A stretch of 9,259 nt of DNA, from positions 1-9,259 of the forward strand of contig JANWZF010000165.1 of NCBI GenBank assembly GCA_025054905.1. Direction: 5' to 3'. The stretch comes from Tepidimonas sp. GTDB lineage: Bacteria; Pseudomonadota; Gammaproteobacteria; Burkholderiales; Burkholderiaceae_C. This document shows positions 1 to 5,896 of this stretch, piece after piece (position 1 is the stretch's first letter; each line of letters begins with the position of its first letter). Made by a program: the position numbers and the translations under genes. A model generated the notes under the pieces. It was not told the DNA's origin. It saw only the letters and a list, made by a program, of their open reading frames with translations, and searched no databases.

Positions 1-333
1 TCCTACGATCCGCTGACCGGGTATTTCCGCGACGGCTGCTGCCACACCGGCCCGCACGACCTGGGCCGCCACGTCGTGTGCGCCAAGGTGACGGAGGCGT
101 TTTTGGCGTTTTCGCTGCAGCGCGGCAACGACCTCATCACCCCGCGGCCCGAGTGGCGCTTTGCGGGCCTGAAGCCTGGCGACCGCTGGTGCCTGTGCGC
201 CCTGCGCTGGAAAGAGGCGTTGCAGGCCGGCGTGGCCCCGCCGGTGATTTTGGAAGCCACGCACGAAGCCGCCCTGCAGGTGGTCAGCCTGGCCGACCTG
301 CAAGCCCACGCCTGGCACCCCGCCGGCACCTGA
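1..333 (+). CDS. DUF2237 family protein, 3' part (5' end lies outside the window)
   Basis: The frame is open from the first base and ends at TGA 331-333, giving 110 residues without a start. The fragment carries the conserved features I associate with the DUF2237 family: a TGYFRDGCCHTG-like N-terminal motif, a VCAKVTEAFLAFS segment, GNDL, then LKPGDRWCLCALRW and the ILEATHEAAL block. The several cysteines and histidines are typical of the family. Family members are small soluble proteins of roughly 120 residues, so only about 10-20 N-terminal residues should be missing. The family has no established biochemical role that I know of, so none is assigned. The last codons overlap a sigma-54-like sequence, and a GC-rich hairpin directly follows the stop. 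The gene points the same way as speB, 35-44 bases upstream of it. Family assignment is firm; function is unknown. Confidence 0.85.
   Translation, partial: SYDPLTGYFRDGCCHTGPHDLGRHVVCAKVTEAFLAFSLQRGNDLITPRPEWRFAGLKPGDRWCLCALRWKEALQAGVAPPVILEATHEAALQVVSLADLQAHAWHPAGT
313..328 (+). promoter_or_regulatory. Sigma-54-like -24/-12 sequence upstream of speB (candidate)
   Basis: The bases TGGCACC-CCGC-CGGCA match the -24 half (TGGCAC) exactly. The invariant GG (314-315) and GC (326-327) are at the correct spacing; the TT normally before the -12 GC is replaced by CG. Transcription would start near 339, about 40 bases before the speB start at 378. The site lies inside the end of the DUF2237 coding region, and GC-rich coding DNA produces such matches by chance. 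No upstream activator site was identified. Confidence 0.25.
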
Positions 334-334
334 A

Positions 335-349
335 GGCGGCCCCGCCGCC
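335..349 (+). other. GC-rich stem-loop just after the DUF2237 stop codon
   Basis: GGCGGC (335-340) and GCCGCC (344-349) form a perfect 6-bp stem with a CCC loop, one base after TGA 331-333. No T tract follows on either strand, so it is not a standard intrinsic terminator. It could stabilise the 3' end of the upstream message or lie in the 5' leader of speB. Confidence 0.4.
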
Positions 350-364
350 CGAACGGTGCTGCGT

Positions 365-370
365 TAGCAT
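365..370 (+). promoter_or_regulatory. Possible -10 element for speB
   Basis: TAGCAT matches the TATAAT consensus at four of six positions. It ends seven bases before the ATG at 378, so a transcript would begin at or next to that start codon. This matches the arrangement seen before argS. There is no convincing -35. If real, it excludes the alternative speB start at 369, which would lie upstream of the transcript. Confidence 0.25.
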
Positions 371-377
371 GGCGCCG

Positions 378-1361
378 ATGGACACTCCGAACTCCGTACC
401 CGAAGCGCCGGCCGCTGGCGACGGCGCCATCCGCCGCCCCGGCCTGCTCGGCTCCTGGCCCGAGATGACCTACGCGGGGGTGCTCAGCTTCATGCGGCGC
501 ACCTACACGCGCGACCTGACCGGCGCTGACGTGGTGGTCAGCGGCATCCCGCTCGATCTGGCCACCACCTACCGCCCCGGCGCGCGGCTGGGGCCGGCGG
601 CCATCCGTGCCGCCAGCGTGCAGCTCGCGGAGCTGAAGCCCTTCCCCTGGGGGTTCGACCCGTTCGAAACGCTGGCGGTGGTGGATGCCGGCGACTGCTG
701 GCTGGATCCCCATCGACCCCACACGATCCCGGGTGCCATCCGCGACCACGCGCGGCGTATCCTGGCCAGCGGTGCACGCATGCTCACCTTCGGTGGCGAT
801 CACTTCATCACCTACCCGCTGCTGCAGGCGCATGCCGAGCGCTTGGGCGCGCCGTTGGCGCTGATCCACTTCGATGCGCACTGCGACACCTGGCCCGACG
901 ACGACCCCGAGTCGCTCAACCACGGCACCATGTTTTACAAAGCGGTGCGGGAAGGGCTGATCGACCCGGCGCACTCGGTGCAGATCGGCATCCGCACCTG
1001 GAACGACGACTTCATGGGGTTCAACGTGCTGGACGCCCCCACGGTGCTGGCTCGCGGGGCGGACTGGGCACTGCAGCAGGTGCTGGCCCTCGTCGGGGCG
1101 CGCCCGGCTTATGTGACGTTCGACATCGACTGCCTGGATCCGGCCTTTGCGCCCGGCACCGGCACGCCGGTGGCCGGGGGCCTCACCAGCGCCCAGGCGT
1201 TGCAGATCGTCAGGGGACTCGTGCCGCTGAACCTCGTCGGCATGGACGTGGTGGAGGTCAGCCCCCCCTACGACCATGCCGACGTGACGGCGCTGGCCGC
1301 CGCGCACGTGGCCTGCGACCTGCTGTGCGTGCTGGCCGCACAGCGCGGCGCGCGGCGCTGA
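378..1361 (+). CDS. speB: Agmatinase (agmatine ureohydrolase)
   Basis: Agmatinase hydrolyses agmatine to putrescine and urea in the cytoplasm, using a two-manganese centre. The frame carries the full ureohydrolase metal-binding set: GGDH, then DAHCD, then FDIDCLDPAFAPGTGTP. Counted from the ATG at 378 these lie near residues 139-142, 166-170 and 248-264. They are followed by GMDVVEVSPPYD. The blocks GTMFYKAVREGLIDP and HSVQIGIRT closely resemble E. coli SpeB, which favours agmatinase over guanidinobutyrase or guanidinase. The length is 327 residues, against about 306 in E. coli; the excess is at the N-terminus. An in-frame ATG at 369 would add three residues; 378 is preferred because a -10-like hexamer covers the upstream ATG. 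Neither start has a Shine-Dalgarno sequence. No arginine decarboxylase gene is in view, so the agmatine source is unknown. Substrate is inferred by similarity. Confidence 0.92.
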   Translation: MDTPNSVPEAPAAGDGAIRRPGLLGSWPEMTYAGVLSFMRRTYTRDLTGADVVVSGIPLDLATTYRPGARLGPAAIRAASVQLAELKPFPWGFDPFETLAVVDAGDCWLDPHRPHTIPGAIRDHARRILASGARMLTFGGDHFITYPLLQAHAERLGAPLALIHFDAHCDTWPDDDPESLNHGTMFYKAVREGLIDPAHSVQIGIRTWNDDFMGFNVLDAPTVLARGADWALQQVLALVGARPAYVTFDIDCLDPAFAPGTGTPVAGGLTSAQALQIVRGLVPLNLVGMDVVEVSPPYDHADVTALAAAHVACDLLCVLAAQRGARR

Positions 1362-1374
1362 AGATGGGGCGACC

Positions 1375-1380
1375 TACAAT
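1375..1380 (+). promoter_or_regulatory. -10 element (TACAAT) placed for a leaderless argS transcript
   Basis: TACAAT differs from the -10 consensus at one position. Eight bases (CGCCCCCC) separate it from the argS ATG at 1389, so transcription would begin within a base or two of the start codon. I see no -35 at 15-19 bases spacing and no TG extension. No Shine-Dalgarno sequence precedes argS, which fits a leaderless message. Confidence 0.45.
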
Positions 1381-1388
1381 CGCCCCCC

Positions 1389-3062
1389 ATGCTGCACGTC
1401 CAAAACGAACTGCTCGCGGCGCTGGCCCGCACGCTCGACGAGCTGCACCCGGGGGCGGGTGCGCGCGCCGCGTTCGAAAAGCCCAAAGTCGCCGCCCACG
1501 GTGATCTGGCCATCACCGCCGCGCTGCAACTGGCCAAGACAATGGGCCAGCCACCGCGGGCGCTGGCGCAAACCCTGGTGGAGCGGCTGCAGGCCACCGA
1601 AGCCTGCACGCGCTGGGTGGCGGCCCTGGAGATGGCTGGCCCGGGCTTCATCAATCTGCGCCTCAAGCCTGCCGCCAAGCAGCAGACCGTGCGCGAGATC
1701 CTGCGCGAGGGTCCACGCTGGGGCCACAAGCCGGCCACCGGGCAGCGCGTCATCGTCGAATTCGTCTCGGCCAACCCCACCGGGCCGCTGCACGTCGGCC
1801 ACGGCCGGCAGGCGGCGTTGGGTGACGCGATCTGCAACCTGCTGCAAACGCAGGGCTGGCAGGTGCACCGTGAGTTCTACTACAACGATGCGGGCGCGCA
1901 GATTGAAAACCTCACGCGCTCGGTCCAGGCGCGCGCGCGCGGCCTCAAGCCCGGCGACCCCGGTTGGCCAGCCGACGCCTACAACGGCGACTACATCGCC
2001 GACATCGCACAGGACTTTCTGGCCCGCAAGACCGTGCAGGCCGCCGACCGCAGCGTCACCGCCAGCGGGGATGTGGAGGATTCGGACGGCATCCGCGCCT
2101 TCGCGGTGGCCTACCTGCGCCACGAGCAGGACCTGGATCTCAAAGCGTTCGAGGTGCGCTTCGACCAGTACTATCTGGAGTCAAGCCTGTACAGCAGTGG
2201 GCGCGTGGCGCAGACCGTGCAGCGGCTGATCGACTCCGGCCACACGTACGAGGCCGACGGCGCGCTGTGGCTGCGGACCACGCAGTGGGGCGACGACAAG
2301 GACCGCGTGATGCGCAAGTCCGACGGCAGCTACACCTACTTCGTGCCTGACGTGGCGTACCACGTCACCAAGTGGGAGCGTGGCTTTGCCAAGGCCATCA
2401 ACATCCAGGGCACCGACCACCACGGCACGATCGCGCGCGTGCGCGCCGGCCTGCAGGCGCTGGGCATCGGCATCCCGGTGGGGTATCCAGACTACGTGCT
2501 GCACACGATGGTGCGCGTCATGCGCGGCGGCCAGGAGGTCAAGATCAGCAAACGGGCCGGCAGCTACGTCACGCTGCGCGATCTGATCGAGTGGACCAGC
2601 AAGGATGCGGTGCGCTTTTTCCTGCTGTCGCGCAAGCCTGACACCGAATACACCTTCGACGTCGATCTGGCCATCCAGCAAAACAACGACAACCCGGTGT
2701 ACTACGTGCAGTATGCGCATGCGCGCATCCGCTCGGTGCTGCGGCAATGGGGCGGCGACGAGGCGCAACTGGCCAAGGCCGACCTGGCCGCGCTGGACAG
2801 CGACGCCGCGCAGGCGTTGATGCTGGAGTTGGCGCGCTGGCCGCAGGTCATGGAAGCCGCCGCGCGCGACTTTGCGCCCCACGACGTCACCTTCTACCTG
2901 CGTGAGCTGGCCGCGGCCTACCATCGTTACTACGATGCCGAGCGCATCCTGGTGGACGATGCGCCGGTGCGCCTGGCGCGCCTGGCGCTGGTGGCCGCCA
3001 CGGCATGCGTGCTGCGCAGTGGTCTGGCGCTGCTGGGCGTCAGCGCCCCCGACCAGATGTAA
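1389..3062 (+). CDS. argS: Arginyl-tRNA synthetase
   Basis: ArgS charges tRNA-Arg with arginine in the cytoplasm. It is a class I synthetase. The class I HIGH signature appears as HVGH at residues 135-138, within NPTGPLHVGHGRQAALGD. The second signature is KISKR at 385-389, followed by GSYVTLRDL. The N-terminal about 100 residues match the Arg-tRNA-synthetase additional domain, with PKVAAHGDLAITAALQLAK. The C-terminus is the all-helical DALR anticodon-binding domain, with YVQYAHARI near its start. The length of 557 residues is close to the usual 550-590. The start is fixed by similarity of MLHVQNELLAAL to Burkholderiales ArgS and by the -10 element just upstream. No Shine-Dalgarno sequence is visible. 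The stop TAA (3060-3062) is 26 bases before the SPOR gene, suggesting co-transcription. Confidence 0.97.
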   Translation: MLHVQNELLAALARTLDELHPGAGARAAFEKPKVAAHGDLAITAALQLAKTMGQPPRALAQTLVERLQATEACTRWVAALEMAGPGFINLRLKPAAKQQTVREILREGPRWGHKPATGQRVIVEFVSANPTGPLHVGHGRQAALGDAICNLLQTQGWQVHREFYYNDAGAQIENLTRSVQARARGLKPGDPGWPADAYNGDYIADIAQDFLARKTVQAADRSVTASGDVEDSDGIRAFAVAYLRHEQDLDLKAFEVRFDQYYLESSLYSSGRVAQTVQRLIDSGHTYEADGALWLRTTQWGDDKDRVMRKSDGSYTYFVPDVAYHVTKWERGFAKAINIQGTDHHGTIARVRAGLQALGIGIPVGYPDYVLHTMVRVMRGGQEVKISKRAGSYVTLRDLIEWTSKDAVRFFLLSRKPDTEYTFDVDLAIQQNNDNPVYYVQYAHARIRSVLRQWGGDEAQLAKADLAALDSDAAQALMLELARWPQVMEAAARDFAPHDVTFYLRELAAAYHRYYDAERILVDDAPVRLARLALVAATACVLRSGLALLGVSAPDQM

Positions 3063-3073
3063 AACCTGCCATC

Positions 3074-3079
3074 GAGGAG
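3074..3079 (+). promoter_or_regulatory. Ribosome binding site of the SPOR protein gene
   Basis: GAGGAG lies nine bases before the ATG at 3089. It is the strongest Shine-Dalgarno sequence in the window and decides the start. The open frame itself reaches back into argS, to an ATG at 3005, but that upstream part is an overlap artefact. Confidence 0.8.
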
Positions 3080-3088
3080 CGCCCTGCC

Positions 3089-3742
3089 ATGATGCCTGCC
3101 GTTGTGAGCCGTCCCGCCCCGATCCGCCGCGCACGTGGCGGCACCCTGCTGGGGTTCATCCTGGGCTTGCTGGTGGGGCTGGCCGCGGCGCTGGCGGTGG
3201 CGGTGTACGTCACCAAGGTGCCGATCCCGCTGGTGGACCGTGGCGTGCAGCGCAAACCGCTGCAGCCCGACACCGAGGCCGAACGCCTGAAGGGTTGGAA
3301 CCCCAATGCGGGCCTGAGCAACGCCAAAGTGCCCGCCCCGGCCGCCGACGAGGCCGCCGGGACCGCCAACCCCCCGTCGGCACCCGCCGACAAAGAGGGC
3401 AACCGCAAGCCCGAGGCCGAACGCGATCCGATCGCCGAGCTGATTCAGCAGCGCACGGCGGCAGCCGCATCCCCCGGCGAGGCCGCCGCCCCGGCCGCGG
3501 CCGATCCGTTCCTCTACTACGTGCAGACCGGGGCTTATCGCAGCGCCGAAGAAGCCGAAGCCCAACGCGCACGGCTGGCGCTGCAAGGGCTGGAGGCCAA
3601 AATCAGCGAACGCGAGCAGGGTGGCCAGCGGATGTGGCGCGTGCGGCTGGGGCCGTTTCAGACCAAGGCTGAAGCCGAAGCGATGCAGGAGCGGCTGCGC
3701 GCCAAACAGTTCGACACGGCACTGGTGCGGGTGCAGCGCTAA
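3089..3742 (+). CDS. SPOR-domain, FtsN-like inner-membrane protein
   Basis: The protein has 217 residues: a short basic N-terminus, one hydrophobic segment (about 19-41), a linker rich in Ala, Pro, Glu and Asp (about 43-140), and a C-terminal SPOR domain from FLYYVQTGAY at 141 to the end. SPOR domains bind denuded peptidoglycan at division sites, and this bitopic arrangement is that of FtsN-type proteins with the SPOR domain in the periplasm. The segment KVPIPLVDRG just after the membrane helix resembles betaproteobacterial members of the group. The SPOR part shows its expected halves, VQTGAYRSAEEAEAQRARL and WRVRLGPFQTKAEAEAM. The sequence does not prove that it is the division-essential FtsN rather than another SPOR protein. 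It lies 26 bases after argS and 81 bases before dsbA. Confidence 0.85.
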   Translation: MMPAVVSRPAPIRRARGGTLLGFILGLLVGLAAALAVAVYVTKVPIPLVDRGVQRKPLQPDTEAERLKGWNPNAGLSNAKVPAPAADEAAGTANPPSAPADKEGNRKPEAERDPIAELIQQRTAAAASPGEAAAPAAADPFLYYVQTGAYRSAEEAEAQRARLALQGLEAKISEREQGGQRMWRVRLGPFQTKAEAEAMQERLRAKQFDTALVRVQR

Positions 3743-3823
3743 CGCCCGGTCGCCACGGCGCGGAACCCCGACCAACCTGTCTGGCTCCAATCGAGCAACG
3801 TTCTCACCCCGATCCAACACCCC

Positions 3824-4450
3824 ATGCTACGACGCGATATTCACCGCTTCGGTTTGGCCGGCACCCTGCTGGCGGTCTGGCCCACCCTGCATGCCCAACC
3901 CGCCCTGCGCGAAGGCAGTGACTACCGCCGGCTGGGCAAACCCGTCCCGGTGGACACCGGGCCGGGCCAAATCGAGGTGCTGGAGTTTTTCTCCTACAGC
4001 TGCATCCATTGCTACCGCTTCGAGCCGTTGATGACCGCGTGGATGCGCAAGCAACCCAAGGAAATCGTCGTGCGGCGTGTGCCGGTCGGCTTCAGCCCGG
4101 CGTTTGAGCCGCTGCAGCGGCTGTACTACACGCTGGAGGCACTGGGCCGGCTGGGTGATCTGCATGACAAGGCCTTCAAGGCCGTGCACGAGGAACGCGA
4201 GCGTTTCAACGGTCTGGAAGCTGCCGCCGCCTGGGCCGCCAGGCAAGGCCTCGATCGGCAGGCGTTCACGCAGACCTGGCAATCTTTTGGCATCAGCGGC
4301 AAGGTCAAGCGCGCGATCCAGCTGCAAGATGCCTACGAAGTGGACGCCACGCCGTCGCTGGGCATCGCGGGCCGCTTTCTGGTGCCGGGTCAGGCCGAGC
4401 GCACGCTGGTGGTGGCCGACGCGCTGATCGCGCGCGTGCGCCAGGCCTAA
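3824..4450 (+). CDS. dsbA: Periplasmic thiol:disulfide oxidoreductase, DsbA family, with CIHC active site
   Basis: DsbA-type proteins introduce disulfide bonds into exported proteins. This one has 208 residues. The N-terminus (about 1-24, with arginines at 3-4, a hydrophobic stretch and LHA before the likely cleavage) looks like a signal peptide; the RR pair does not form a full Tat motif. The thioredoxin-fold active site is CIHC at residues 60-63 inside EFFSYSCIHCYRFEP. The family's cis-proline is P177 in DATPSLGIAGRF, and the helical insertion lies between. The first residue between the cysteines is isoleucine, where proline (CPHC) is usual in DsbA; this may shift redox behaviour. No Shine-Dalgarno sequence precedes the ATG. 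The upstream 81-base gap and the 70 bases before lptA suggest it is the last gene of the argS-SPOR-dsbA group. It is intact; only its exact redox role is uncertain. Confidence 0.88.
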   Translation: MLRRDIHRFGLAGTLLAVWPTLHAQPALREGSDYRRLGKPVPVDTGPGQIEVLEFFSYSCIHCYRFEPLMTAWMRKQPKEIVVRRVPVGFSPAFEPLQRLYYTLEALGRLGDLHDKAFKAVHEERERFNGLEAAAAWAARQGLDRQAFTQTWQSFGISGKVKRAIQLQDAYEVDATPSLGIAGRFLVPGQAERTLVVADALIARVRQA

Positions 4451-4481
4451 GCCAGCCTTGGGCCGCGGCGGCGGTGCCGCG

Positions 4482-4490
4482 TGGCACAAT
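4482..4490 (+). promoter_or_regulatory. Extended -10 promoter element for the lptA-lptB-rpoN cluster
   Basis: TGG followed by CACAAT (4485-4490) forms a TGn-extended -10 element, with five of six consensus matches. Transcription would start near 4497, leaving a short leader of about 24 bases that contains the GGAG ribosome binding site of lptA. No -35 at normal spacing is evident, which extended -10 promoters can tolerate. Confidence 0.45.
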
Positions 4491-4508
4491 CGCTCCATTC
4501 GAATCGAT

Positions 4509-4512
4509 GGAG
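4509..4512 (+). promoter_or_regulatory. Ribosome binding site that selects the GTG start of lptA
   Basis: GGAG lies eight bases before GTG 4521. The next upstream in-frame start would place non-polar signal sequence behind an unlikely Gly/Arg/His-rich extension, so this site supports GTG as the true start. Confidence 0.7.
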
Positions 4513-4520
4513 CAAAATCC

Positions 4521-5135
4521 GTGCCCGCCACCGCTACGCCCCGTCACTGGCCCGTGTTGCTGGCGCTGTGCGCGGCGCTGACCGCGCACGCCGAGTCGGC
4601 CGACCGGCTTGCGCCGATGCACGTCGAGGCCGACGCACTGCGCTACGACGAAGCGCGTCGCACCAGCCTGTTCACCGGCAACGTGCAGATCAGCAAAGGC
4701 ACGATCCGCATCCGCGCGCAGCAGGTGGAGGTGCGCCAGGACGAGCAAGGCCACCAGTACGGCACCGCGCTGGGTTCGGCCAGCCAGCGCGCGTTCTTCC
4801 GTCAAAAGCGCGACGGCGTGGACGAATGGATCGAAGGCGAGGCGCAGCGCATCGAGTACGACGGCGCGGCCGACCGCGTCACGCTGCGCGGCGACGCGGA
4901 ATTGCGCCGCCTGCGCGGCAGCGTGCTGGCCGACCGCAGCACCGGTGCGCTGATCGTGTACGACAACCGCGCCCAGACCTTCAGTGTCGATGGTGCGGCA
5001 GCCGGCGGCGCCGGCAGCGGGCGGGTGCGCGCCACGCTGACCCCGCGCAACGCCGAGCCCGGGGCACAACCCGCCGCGCCGGACGTGCCGGCCCCGACCC
5101 TGCAGCCCACCCCGCGGCTGGAGCGCCGTCCGTGA
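4521..5135 (+). CDS. lptA: Lipopolysaccharide transport periplasmic protein LptA
   Basis: LptA forms the periplasmic bridge that carries lipopolysaccharide from the LptBFGC complex to LptDE. From GTG 4521 the product has 204 residues. A signal peptide (about 1-24, hydrophobic core VLLALCAALTA, AHA cleavage site) leads into the OstA/LptA beta-jellyroll domain. Typical repeats are visible: PMHVEADALRYDEARR, FTGNVQISKGTIRIRAQQ, then IEGEAQRIEYDGAADRVTL and LRGDAELRR. The C-terminal about 50 residues are Pro/Ala-rich and probably flexible. The frame is open upstream to 4458, but the GGAG site and signal peptide favour the GTG. The stop overlaps the lptB start (GTGA), showing translational coupling. 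In many Proteobacteria lptC lies directly upstream; here dsbA does, so lptC must be elsewhere or absent. Confidence 0.93.
   Translation: MPATATPRHWPVLLALCAALTAHAESADRLAPMHVEADALRYDEARRTSLFTGNVQISKGTIRIRAQQVEVRQDEQGHQYGTALGSASQRAFFRQKRDGVDEWIEGEAQRIEYDGAADRVTLRGDAELRRLRGSVLADRSTGALIVYDNRAQTFSVDGAAAGGAGSGRVRATLTPRNAEPGAQPAAPDVPAPTLQPTPRLERRP
5120..5123 (+). promoter_or_regulatory. Ribosome binding site of lptB inside lptA
   Basis: GGAG lies eight bases before GTG 5132, within the last codons of lptA. Together with the GTGA overlap it fixes the lptB start against the much longer upstream open frame. Confidence 0.65.
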
Positions 5136-5893
5136 GCGCCCCTGCTGCTGCGCCCAGCTGCCTGCGCGCCCAGGGGCTGCGCAAGCGCTACCGTGCCCGC
5201 ACCGTGGTGCACGACGTCTCGCTGCAGGTGCGCGGGGCCGAAGTCGTCGGGCTGCTCGGCCCCAATGGGGCTGGCAAAACCACCTCGTTTTACATGATCG
5301 TGGGCCTGGTGCGCGCCGACGCCGGCGAGCTGTGGATCGATGAGCAGCCGATCGGACACCTGCCGGTGCACCGGCGCGCGCAACTGGGACTGGGCTACCT
5401 GCCGCAGGAGGCGTCGATCTTTCGCAAACTGACGGTGGAACAAAACGTGCGCGCGGTGCTGGAACTGCAGCGCGACGCCCACGGCCGGCCGTTGCCGGAG
5501 GATGAGCTGCGCGCCCGGCTGGAGGCCTTGCTGGCCGAGCTGCACGTCGATCACCTGCGCGACGTGCCGGCTCCCGCGCTGTCCGGCGGTGAGCGCCGGC
5601 GCGTGGAAATTGCCCGCGCGCTGGCCGCCCAGCCCCGTTTCATCCTGCTGGACGAGCCGTTTGCGGGCGTCGACCCGATCGCGGTGATCGACATCCAGCG
5701 CATCATCGGCTTTCTAAAAAACCGCGGCATCGGTGTGCTGATCACCGACCACAATGTGCGTGAGACGCTGGGCATCTGCGACCACGCCTATATCATCAAC
5801 GAGGGGCGCGTGCTGGCGCACGGCGCACCGGCCGAAATCGTGGACAACGCCGAGGTGCGCCGCGTTTACCTCGGCGAACATTTCCGCTTGTAG
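5132..5893 (+). CDS. lptB: Lipopolysaccharide export ABC transporter ATP-binding protein LptB
   Basis: LptB is the cytoplasmic ATPase that powers lipopolysaccharide extraction through LptFG. The product from GTG 5132 has 253 residues, against 241 in E. coli. All nucleotide-binding elements are present: Walker A GPNGAGKTT (43-51), Q-loop glutamine Q92 in YLPQEASIF, signature LSGGE (150-154), Walker B with D174 and catalytic E175 in ILLDEPFAGVDPIAV, and the switch histidine H207 in ITDHNVRETL. YLPQEASIFRKLTVEQN and LLDEPFAGVDP are characteristic of LptB and separate it from amino-acid-type ABC ATPases. The open frame extends far upstream into lptA, but that part is an artefact of the high GC content. 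The start overlaps the lptA stop by three bases, and rpoN begins three bases after its stop. It is intact and confidently assigned. Confidence 0.96.
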   Translation: MSAPAAAPSCLRAQGLRKRYRARTVVHDVSLQVRGAEVVGLLGPNGAGKTTSFYMIVGLVRADAGELWIDEQPIGHLPVHRRAQLGLGYLPQEASIFRKLTVEQNVRAVLELQRDAHGRPLPEDELRARLEALLAELHVDHLRDVPAPALSGGERRRVEIARALAAQPRFILLDEPFAGVDPIAVIDIQRIIGFLKNRGIGVLITDHNVRETLGICDHAYIINEGRVLAHGAPAEIVDNAEVRRVYLGEHFRL

Positions 5894-5896
5894 CCG

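Noticed and set aside
78..368. A longer speB starting upstream of 369 within the DUF2237 gene
   Set aside because: The extra sequence is the out-of-frame reading of DUF2237 and has no agmatinase similarity.
3..1307. A 434-codon minus-strand open frame opposite DUF2237 and speB
   Set aside because: Antisense shadow of two recognisable genes. It has no known domain and low-complexity Arg/Gly/Val/Ala composition.
4482..4498. A sigma-54-like site (TGGCAC) upstream of lptA, suggesting rpoN autoregulation
   Set aside because: The -24 half is good, but the bases 12 positions on (4495-4496) are CC rather than the required GC. The same bases are better read as an extended -10.
4481..5131. A long N-terminal extension of lptB over lptA
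   Set aside because: It reads lptA in the wrong frame with Arg/Ala-rich low-complexity sequence. GTG 5132 has a ribosome binding site and starts directly before the ABC domain.
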